A DNA stretch of 64,000 bases from Plantago major (taxonomy: Eukaryota; Streptophyta; Magnoliopsida; Lamiales; Plantaginaceae): contig CM048841.1 in the NCBI GenBank assembly GCA_026545765.1, positions 64,431,354 through 64,495,353 on the forward strand. Direction: 5' to 3'. How positions within the stretch are numbered: the first letter of the stretch is position 1; each line of letters starts with the position of its first letter. The notes under the pieces are model-generated. The model had not been told where the DNA came from. It did not search any database and saw only the letters and a list, made by a program, of their open reading frames with translations. The position numbers were made by a program, and so were the translations under genes. Below, piece after piece: positions 22,293 through 31,728 of the stretch.

Positions 22293-24785
22293 ATGTCTCT
22301 GAGTGATGCACCCATTCTCAAACCAGAGAATTACGAGAAATGGAAAAATAACATGATGCTCCACCTTGAAGCCATAAGTGACGAAATGATCGAAGTGATA
22401 AAGAATGGCCCAATAGTCATTCAACAACTCAAACAAGTCATGGAGGTTTCTAATGGTAGAGACAGAGATCAAAGCAAAGGATCTTCACAAACCGATGCGT
22501 CAACAAGTGGGAGATCTACAAGTCAAGTCATTTACGAACCAAAGCCCAGAGAACTCTGGACATCGGAAGATGCCAAGAGAAATCGTCTGGATGGTCAAGC
22601 TCGTAATATCATCATCGATCGACACTGAGCACATACAAAGGTAAACTGGGGTGCTAAACGGCGAAAGTTGCACAACCGATTGAAGAAATCTGTGCGGGCG
22701 AGAAAACCAAAGAAAACAAGTTCGAAGTTCTCAAGTTGAAATTTCAAAATTTCAAACAAGGACCCATGAAACTCGAAGAACTTGATTTCAGATTTACCAC
22801 TCATGAGTGACATGGCGACTCTTGGGAAAGCAACAGATACTCGGTCGAATGAAAAGATTAAGACTATTTTGAAGTCTTAACCACAACCGGAGCATACCAA
22901 ATTCTTTATTTTAACCAAGGAATGCCAAATATCACTCCAGTGGAACTTTTCTCTCATCTTGCTACTGTTGATTATGAGACAACTCAAAGAGAACAAACAA
23001 CTGAAAAGTTGCAAAACGTTGCTCTAGTCACTCAAGGAACTTCTGAAAAGAAGAAAAGCAAGGAAGAAACTGAGGATGCTCTTGCTGCAAAGCAAATGAG
23101 CAAATATATCAGTCGAGAAATTGAAAGAAGGAAAGCAAAAGAGAAGCTGAAAAAGCATCTAGGCTCAAACTATCACCAGTACAAAAATATGCAAAGCTCG
23201 CTGAACAAGCCCATTTCGAAAGCATCATGTACTGAGGAAGCAGAAATTGGAAACGATATCTGTTTCTATTGTCAGAAACCTGGCCACTTCAAGAAGGATT
23301 GTCCTGCCCTCAACAAACTAAGGACAGGTGACAAGAAAGATAGGAGAATCTTCAGAAGAAGCCAGAAAGCTTTGTTAACTGAAGAAAGAAAGAAAATCCA
23401 AATTCAACTGTATGCTCTAGATGTTGAGACAGATTCTGAAGATGACAATTCAGATGACTCAAACTTACCATCACCAGAATTATGTGGAGTTACTCATCAT
23501 ATAATTGACTTCGGCCTCAAGAAGAATGAAATGTGTGGAGTTGCTGAAATTAACGGTCCAGACATCTCCAACATAGAAAACTGTCTTATGGCTGATGAGG
23601 TAACACATACTTCTTGCTATACTTATGAAAGTGATGAAGAGGAAATAAAAAATCTAGAAAATCTCAGGAAAGAACTTGATATCTATGAAAGAGAATTTCT
23701 AATGATCCGAGCTAGAGCCGAAAACCTTGAAGAAGAAAAGAATTCTCTTGAAAAGGAAAATTCTGAATTAGTTAAAGTATCTGAGAGAAAGGATGCTGAA
23801 AATGCATCTCTCAAAGCTCAGATATCTGAGACTGAAAAGTCACATAAAGAAGCAATGGCTGAATTACAAAAGAAATATGAAGATCTTCTTTCTGAGAACA
23901 AGGAACTCAAGAAGAAAGAATTATCTTTTCAATCTTATGCCAAAGCTAGTGACACTCTTACTGAAGTACAATCTTACTTAAGAGATCCTTCAGAAAAGAA
24001 AGGACTTGGGCTGAATACACAGACAGATAGTTCTATCACTCTGAAAAAGAGTAAGGAGAGAAGAACATTTGTAAGTACTCAGCAAAACGGTTCCCATGCA
24101 ATCTATAGTATCGGTGGGAAGACAAAGATTGTTGACAAAGGAAAGGCAGTTGCGACTAAACCTTTGTGGGAAAAACAAGTCAAAAACAAAACTGTTGGGC
24201 ACGTCTCTGAAAAGAAACACATCACTGAAAAGTGTAAACACCCACAGTGCTATGTCTCTCAAAAAGGTAGAATTGCAGGAGCTGGCAAATTCTCCCATGT
24301 CACTTTTTCTGGAAAGAAATTGGACCAACCAGAGACTAGCAAAGTCACGAGAAAAGATCTCGATAGCTTCAAGTGCTCAAAGCGATAGCTACAAAGGCAT
24401 CAGAAAGCAACTTGCTCATGAGTACAAGCAGGAGCAAGAACGATGGCTGAAAGCTAGAATTGCTCAAAGCAATTATCAGAAGTGGAAGTTAAATCAAGCC
24501 ACTGAAAATCTGAATGCCAGGGCTAGAAGAAATCTGGCAAGGAAAGCTAAGTTTGCTGAAAAGCAAACTCAGAAACCTGACAGGTATCTGAAAGCATCAT
24601 ATGGAGCACCTAGGAACACACCAAGGAAGAAAATAATTCTTACTAATGATAACATTCATTCAAATAGAATTCCTCCTTACGTTCCTGTCAGACAAAAGAA
24701 TATTTCAAAGAAATTCATTCAAAAATGGATTCCTACTGGAAGATCTTTTAATTCTGACGGTTCCATCAAAGATATGAGAACCTAA
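22293..24785 (+). pseudogene. Element A gag (broken)
   Basis: Gag forms the particle and binds the RNA genome. The start ATG at 22293 (MSLSDAPILKPENYEKW) is chosen because B and D use the same start. The first 112 codons are open. The stretch 22620-22921 is scrambled by several indels. From 22922 to 24388 the frame is open again, with a zinc knuckle CX2CX4HX4C (CFYCQKPGHFKKDC) at 23261-23302 and a long coiled coil at about 23640-23930. Another frameshift near 24385 moves to a basic tail (NARARRNLARKAKF) that ends at TAA 24783-24785. The TAA is in frame with pol and its place is conserved in B and D. Confidence 0.85.
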
Positions 24786-27700
24786 TCTCCTGTTTCCTGT
24801 TGTGTGCAGAATGCTTCCTGGACTAAAGCACAATGGCTATTTGATAGTGGATGCGGAAAGCACATGACAGGAGACAAAGCAAATCTGGTCGATTACAAAG
24901 CTTGCAACACAGGACCAGATATCAGATTTGCTGGAGGAGAATTAAATCCCTCTCTGGGATTTGGCAACGTCAAATTGGGGACTTTAACAATCACTGACGT
25001 ATTACATGTTAAGGATTTGAAATATAATCTATTTAGCATGAGCCAGTTTGCAGACAAGGGTTTTACTATAAAATTCAAAGCTAAATACTGCAAACTAATT
25101 GACAATGAGTCAAAGCAGACAGTCTTAGTTGGTCGGCGGAAAGGCAGTCTTTATGTTGCCGATTGGGCATCTGCCACAACTGAAGAATGTCTCATGGTGA
25201 GTCAATCTGGTCACACAGAAGAGCACTGGTTATGGCACAGAATGAGTCACTTGAACTTCAAAACTCTGAACAGACTTGCCAAGAAAGAGTTAGTGATTGG
25301 CCTTCCCAAAACATCTTTCAGAAAGGATGGTATCTGTTCTGCCTGTCAGATGGGGAAACAATCTAAGATCTCTTTCAAGTCCAAAATCAGACACTCTAGT
25401 GTTAGACCACTGGAACTATTGCACATGGATCTTTTTGAATCATCTGTAACTAGTTATGCAGGAAAGAAGTATGGTCTGGTTGTTGTAGATGACTTCTCAA
25501 GATTCACTTGGGTTGTCTTTCTGAAACACAAATCTGATGCCAGGGTGGAGATACCAAACTTGCTGAAAAAGCTTAAAGTCATGAAAAATGACAAGGTATC
25601 TGCAATCGAAGACATGGTAATCGAGTTTGTCAACCAAGACATAAAGGAGTTTTGCAAAGGTATACAACACCAACTTTCCTCTGTAAGAACACCTCAACAA
25701 AATGGTGTTCTGAAGGAAAAACAGAACCCTTAAAGAAGCCGCAAGGACAATGCTAATGACATTGAAATAAGTGAAATTTATTGGGTTGAAGTCGTAAACA
25801 CACTGCTACACTCGTAATGTATGTTTGATAAACAAACACCATGACAAGACCCCCTATGAAATCTTGGTTGGTAAACCCCCTAATATCAAACATCTGAGAG
25901 TATTTGGTTGTAGATGTTTTGTTCTAAACAATGGGAAGGGTTATCTGAGAACATTTCAACCAAAGGCAGATGAAGGTGTTTTTCTTGGTTATTCCACAAA
26001 TAGCAAAGCCTATAGAGTTTACAACAAAAGAACAAAGAAAATTGAAGAATCAATTCATGTTGTATTCTATGAAGGAAATAAGAAAACACCTCCTTATGAT
26101 GAACTCTCAGAAAGGTTCAAAGAACTATTACTGAGGGACTCTAAAGAAGAATCCTCAGAAAGGAGAAACATCATTATGGAAAGTGAGGATGACTCTGACG
26201 TAGAAAAGCTTGAAATGCCTAGTAACAACAAGATGACTCACAGACATGATGAGGAATTTCCTATGAGTTTTCCAGAAATGGAACAAGTTACTGAGAACCT
26301 TCATCATGAAGAGGTATCTGAAAATAAGATCACTTTGAAATGTAAGTTCGAGATATCTCTAACATCGAAAAGTGTCGATATCCATGACATTTCCCATATG
26401 TCAGATATCTCAGATACTGAAAAAGTATCAAATCATAATCTTAGTGATTCACATTCAAATCACTTGGATATTGATCCTACTAGCACTAAACCTATGATGA
26501 GATGGATCAAAGATCATCCTGCAAAGGATGTAATTGGACCAATTAATCAAGGTGTTAGGACTAGGAGAGCAATAGCTGAAAATGCTAATTCTCTCTTTGG
26601 ATGTTTCATCTCGAATATTGAACCTAAAAATATAGAAGAAGCATTAGGAGACCAATACTGGATCTCTGCAATGCAAGAAGAGTTGGATCAATTTGAGAGA
26701 AACAAAGTCTGGAAACTAGTTCCATTTATAGAAGGAATATCTATGATTGGAACTAAATGGGTTTTCAGAAACAAGATGAATGAATCTGGTGAAATAACCA
26801 GAAACAAAGCAAGATTGGTTGCCAAGGATTTACCTGCATCAAGGCTTAGATTTTGACGAGTCATATGCACCAGTTGCAAGATTGGATGCAATAAGACTCT
26901 TTCTAGCCTTTGCAGCTCATAAAGATTTCAAAGTTTATCAGATGGATGTCAAAAGTGCATTCTTGAACGGTGAACTTGCAGAAGAAGTTTATGTTGAGCA
27001 ACCACCTGGCTTTGAAGTTTTCTCAGAAAGTAGAATGGTCTATAAACTACAGAAAGCTCTGTATGGACTGAAACAGGCTCCAAGAGCATGGTATGACACT
27101 TTGGCCAAGTACCTTCTGGAAAGTGGTTTCAAGAAAGGTGAAGTTGATAAAACTTTATTTACCTTAAATCATGACGGGAAACTACTCTTAGTTCAAATAT
27201 ATGTTGATGACATCATATTTGGATCTAAGGACAAGCAACTTTGTAATGACTTTGCAAATCTCATGAAAAGCAAGTTTGAGATGAGCATGATGGGAGAAAT
27301 GAATTATTTTCTAGGATTGTAAGTCAAGCAACTCAATGATGGAATATTCATTAGTCAAACAAAGTATGCAAAAGATATGCTCACAAAATTCAATCTTAAA
27401 CCTTCTGAAAAGAATGCTAAGATACCTATGAGCATTGGAACCAAAATGACCTATACTGAATCAGATAAGAGTGTTGAAGAACATAAGTATAGGAAATTGA
27501 TAGGTTCACTACTTTACCTCACTGCAAGTAGACCTGATATTCAATATGCCGTTGGAGTATGTGCTAGATTTCAGACAAATCCAATGCAAACACACTACAA
27601 CATTGCTATGAAAATATTAAGGTATGTAAAGGGTACAGTAGATGTAGGATTGTGGTATCCTAAGGAAAGCGGATTGAGTTTAGCTGGATACTCAGACGCT

Positions 27701-28269
27701 GATTATCTTTGGATCAACGCTGATAGGAAAAGCACCTCAGAACTTGGGTTCGGGTACTAGACTTATCTCATGGTTTAGCAAGAAGCAAAACTCAATTGCA
27801 ACTTCTACCACAGAGGCTGAATATATTGCTGCTGGTTGTTGTGCAACACAAATTCTGTGGATACAACAACAACTTAAAGACTATGGACTCGATGAGAAGA
27901 AAACTCCCATTTTCTATGACAACACAAGTGCTATTGCGATTACACAGAATCCTAAATTTCATGCCAGAACAAAGCACATTGATGTTAGACATCACTTCAT
28001 CAGAGACCATGTTGAAAAGGGCAATATAGAGATACTCAAGATTGGCATCAAGACCAACTTGCGATATCTTCACTAAGCCACTACAAGAAAGTAGATTCTT
28101 AGCCTTAAGACATAGTCTTGGACTAATGGAACTACCAATGAACCGAAGAGTTCGTATCCGAACGGGCATCCAGAGAGGTATCCGAACGGGCATCCAGAGA
28201 AGAGGTATCCGAACGGGTATCCGGAGAAGAGAAAAGAGAAACGAACGTATCCGTAAGTCAAAAGGCTAA
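24786..28269 (+). pseudogene. Element A pol (broken): protease, integrase, RT, RNase H
   Basis: Pol follows gag in frame after the TAA. The order is protease with WLFDSGCGKHMTGD (24835), then the integrase zinc region (H..H..CSAC, about 25210-25360). Next comes an integrase core with the first Asp (LHMDLFESS), but the second Asp motif is replaced by EDMVIEF and the Glu region is lost by a frameshift at 25700-25820. An acidic linker reaches 26510, then RT runs from about 26640 with YVDDIIFGS at 27202. RNase H follows ([20 protein letters not shown], 27800-28010). Breaks include frameshifts near 25710, 26830, 27715 and 28055 and a CAA-to-TAA stop at 27320. After LMELP the frame runs into a short arginine-rich repeat instead of the stop seen in D. 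Confidence 0.85.
28140..28268 (+). repeat. Three short direct repeats at the end of A pol
   Basis: GTATCCGAACGGGCATCCAG-type units of about 24-27 bp recur three times. They extend the pol frame by an Arg/Ile/Gly-rich tail absent from D, where pol stops right after the shared LMELP motif. Confidence 0.7.
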
Positions 28270-28957
28270 AAAAAAAAAAGATAGCTTAAGATCTCTGAGA
28301 CGAGAACTCAGATATCTGAATTATTCTATAAACGGGGAACACAAAAGAGAATAGTATAACTATCTGCAGTCAACTACTCTCTTGAAACTCGCATTAATTT
28401 CTATCTTGATGAAAAACTTGGAAAAATCCTAAGTATAAGACAGATTCAGATGCAAACAGTGTTCTTGGTCATACAGAATTGTGATTCAGATAGCAAGTCG
28501 CCAAAATTCATTAAATGGGCACAATTACACTTGTTGATTGTGATCATTGCTGAAGAAGCAATGGTGACCCTTGATGAAATTAAGCGATTGATCAGTATGT
28601 GGAAATTAATTCCAAGAATAGTGGACTGTTGAAATTCAGACATGGCCCACTAAGCATTTAATGCCGAACTAGCTTTTGCTTACGCCTGCTTGCGAATCAC
28701 AGATACGTACACACAAAATCAATTTGTATGTATTTGTCTGTTGGGATTCAACTGCTATATATATAGGATTTTGGCATAGGAAATCACTTTTGCCTAATCC
28801 GAAAAACTCATCTTGCACAAAAATAGCAAATCCTTCTCTTGATTCTCTGCAAAACCTTCTACAATCTTTGCAAATCAAGATTACGTTTTTCTGCAAAGAA
28901 TTACTGAATCAAATCTCTTTCAAACACCAATTTTAAATCCCTACACTATATAAAGAG
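28270..28957 (+). other. Leader of the A third ORF (spacer after pol)
   Basis: This is a non-coding spacer of about 690 bp between pol and the third ORF. Its second half is conserved with B (39946-40380), including GTGATCATTGCTGAAGAAGC, GCATTTAATGC (about 28656) and a TATA box. In-frame ATGs upstream are short. It looks like promoter plus 5' leader. Confidence 0.6.
28756..28766 (+). promoter_or_regulatory. Internal TATA box before the third ORF (A)
   Basis: TATATATATAGG lies about 195 bases before the ATG at 28958. The same CTATATATATAGGATTTTGG block is at the matching place in B. A GCATTTAATGC motif about 100 bp upstream also occurs upstream of the LTR TATA box. It suggests a separate internal promoter, which is inference. 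Confidence 0.5.
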
Positions 28958-30635
28958 ATGGCCCCTAAAAGTTCAACCACACTGAAATCTCAATCCTCCA
29001 CTCGCACCGAAAAGCAAGCACCAGAGTTGGTTATTGTGAACAACCATCGGTAGGAGACTTTAATCGACCATTGGACTTCAAATCACGTAATGATTTGGGG
29101 TGGTGCCATGGTTGAGGAATACCTCACGGTGGAATAGAGAACTGCCGTAAAGCTAATTCTTGACATGCTTGAAAAGGCACAAATCAAGGGCTTTCTATCT
29201 CGACCTAGTGGAATTTCATCACTCGATGTGTTGAATTCTACAACAACCTGTGGATTATTTCTGTGTTTCAAGGCAATCAAATAGTGTTCACAAAACCTAC
29301 CCAAGGAAAGGAAATCCTTCGGACTTAACAACTTTCAGAAGTTGTTTGAGTTTCAAAATATTGGAAAGGATTTTGAAATAAACACCAAGGATGATGAACT
29401 CCTTGAAGGTGTTAAAGAATCAGATGGACGTGTGATCTTGAAAATCGATACACCCACCGAGTTCAAGCTTGTCGACATCCGAACCGGACATCCGATGGTT
29501 CACTGGGATGTCTTGGCTTGCATTCTTCATGATGCTTTGATGGTCTACAAGGAGGTGCTGACCGATAAGCCAAGAACGATGGATCATGATGTTCTTGCTG
29601 AATCAACAAGACAAAAGGCTGGAAAACCCTTTTAACTGGGGAAAGTACGCCTTCATGAAGTTTGTGAAGAAAATTCAAGGCTTCGAGCCTAAAATTACCA
29701 AAGGACTAGCCGAAAAGGCCACGAGGATATGGTGCAAAATATGCTACTTCTTGGAGAAGCTTGGCATTGACTCGAGAGACGTTTGAAATAGCCAACAAAG
29801 AACCTACTCTACAAATATGAGTATACAAACTTGATGAAAAAGGTTCTTGGGTCTCGTAAAGGTTCTAAAAGCGAAAGTCGAAAAGGTATCTCAAGAAAAG
29901 GTTGTGACCAAGAAGCCTGAACTTCAAGAAAGAAGTCTGGCAGCAAATGTAAGACACACCCAAAGAGGTTGTCGATTCTCAGATATCTGCAGGCACTGCC
30001 GATGAACTGATAAAGGCAGATGAAATCATCAATGCTGAAAAAGAGTTATCAACTACTGAACAAGTAGACTCAGCAAGAAGAAGTGCTTTCAGAAATGTTG
30101 CGACTAATGCAGAAAGCCTTGCTGATGAACTCATAAATGTTGCCAAAAGTGGTGAAAAACACCAAGCCCTATCTCCAGAAACCGCAGGAATAATGGACCA
30201 ATCAGTTCCTAATGCTGATGAGAGCTCTGATGATGAAGATGATGAACTAGTCATCTCTCAAGTCCTAGAAAGAACAAAGAGGCCTAAGGTTCTTTATGTG
30301 ATGGCGGTGATAAGGTATCTGAAGAAGAACCTACATCACAGGTTGCTGAACCTATAGCAAAGGTTGTTGGTGCAAACACACCATCAGGGAATATTTCTCT
30401 TGCACAACTTCAAAAAGCCCTGATAAGTGGTATTTTAGTACTGGCAGATGCTGATGGAAACGCCACAACTAAAAATCTGGAAGAACATTCTACTGATCAA
30501 TCCTCCTTCGCACAACCACAACAACCACAAACACAACAACCACAACAGCCACAAGTGGTTGATGAAATGGTAAATGAACTCCATTTCGAATTACCAGCAA
30601 TACAGTATGCTGAAGAAAATCCTGCAAAAGAGCAG

Positions 30636-30718
30636 GTTCCCCACTCACTGAGAGGGATCAAACTGAGACATCTACTCAGAATGATCAACAAGGGGAGGCA
30701 ACTGAGTTTCATACTCAG
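30636..30718 (+). other. Candidate intron 1 of the A third ORF (weak donor)
   Basis: An 83-bp GTTCCC...TACTCAG segment. Both A and B change reading frame across it with no indel between them. Removing it joins the frame ending ENPAKEQ to the E/T-rich frame in phase 0 and leaves a 111-bp exon (30719-30829). The donor is poor and the segment is not AT-rich, so an ancestral frameshift remains possible. Confidence 0.4.
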
Positions 30719-30829
30719 GAAAGGTGTGAAGTACCAGAAACTTCAAGCAAAGAAACTACACTGGGACAAGAAGACCAAAGTATAGAAAGGTCACAAGTTC
30801 CAGAGACCAATCAGCCTGAAATTGCTCAG

Positions 30830-30911
30830 GTAGCTGACCGGTTTAACTCTTATCTTGTGAAAATTTTTATGCTTAAAACATCTTGTTACTCATAAAATTT
30901 CTTTGTTATAG
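30830..30911 (+). other. Intron 2 of the A third ORF
   Basis: An 82-bp AT-rich intron, CTCAG|GTAGCT...TTGTTATAG|GCTGAG. The B partner is 37978-38057 (80 bp) with the same borders. Phase 0. Confidence 0.75.
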
Positions 30912-31019
30912 GCTGAGTTAGAAACACAAAAATAAGAGGAAGCTGAAAAGTTTACCTCAGAAACTGAGAAGGAGGTTCCCTCAACCTCGCCTCTTAAGAC
31001 ATCTGAGCCTGTGCCACAG

Positions 31020-31098
31020 GTAATAATGGATTCTTAAGATAACACTTCTTCAGTTATAAGTTTATGTGCTTAATCATGAAAATAAATGTTTCTAACAG
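31020..31098 (+). other. Intron 3 of the A third ORF
   Basis: A 79-bp intron, CCACAG|GTAATA...CTAACAG|GCTCCA. The B partner is 37791-37869 (79 bp). The exon before it (30912-31019) is 108 bp in both copies. Phase 0. Confidence 0.75.
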
Positions 31099-31200
31099 GC
31101 TCCAACTGAGATGGAAGAAGATAAGGCAGAAATGCCAGAGACAAACCCAGAGACTAACAAGGTTTCTGAAGAACACATCACTGAGCCTTCTAGCATGAAG

Positions 31201-31287
31201 GTATATGACAAATCAAGTGATAAGTATTCTTCATCTTGGGTTATCTTATATCTCTTCTAAAAATATTTCAATACTTTCTACTCACAG
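31201..31287 (+). other. Intron 4 of the A third ORF
   Basis: An 87-bp intron, ATGAAG|GTATAT...CTCACAG|GATCAA. The B partner is 37606-37688. The exon before it (31099-31200) is 102 bp in both copies. Phase 0. Confidence 0.75.
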
Positions 31288-31440
31288 GATCAATCAGAAG
31301 TAGAAATGCACGGGGACAAAGTTGCGACATCCCCTGCATCAATGGAAATTGATGAAGCCCCCAAGGCAACATCACTCGAAAGAACACCAGAAACTGAAAA
31401 AGTTTCTGAGAAAAATGACTCTGAGCTTCCTTTTGAGGAA

Positions 31441-31533
31441 GTAAGTAGCACAAATCAGAATTCATTAAAAGCATATTTATGCACAAATTCTTTCAAACAA
31501 TTTCCTAAGTATTGTATTATTTTTGATTCTCAG
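31441..31533 (+). other. Intron 5 of the A third ORF
   Basis: A 93-bp intron, GAGGAA|GTAAGT...GATTCTCAG|GTTCAA, with a near-ideal donor. The B partner is 37363-37453. The exon before it (31288-31440) is 153 bp in A and 152 in B, where one base is lost at the donor edge. Phase 0. Confidence 0.8.
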
Positions 31534-31650
31534 GTTCAAGAAAGAAAGGTTGATGAGGACCAGACTTCCAAGTCTCCACCTCACAACAAGATATCTGAGA
31601 CACCAATTGTCTCAGTAGCACAAGTCTCTGAGCCTGAAGTACTAACTCAG

Positions 31651-31728
31651 GTAACTCAGAAACTAAACTACACTTCTACTCAGATATCTACAAAAGTTTT
31701 GAAGCTCACTCAAAACTCTTTCTTTCAG
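31651..31728 (+). other. Intron 6 of the A third ORF
   Basis: A 78-bp intron, ACTCAG|GTAACT...TCTTTCAG|GCTCAA. The B partner is 37165-37242, also 78 bp. The exon before it (31534-31650) is 117 bp in A and 120 bp in B. Phase 0. Confidence 0.75.

Noticed and set aside
31268..31486. Minus-strand open frames across the third ORF of A
   Set aside because: They are shadows of the sense coding exons and cross intron borders.
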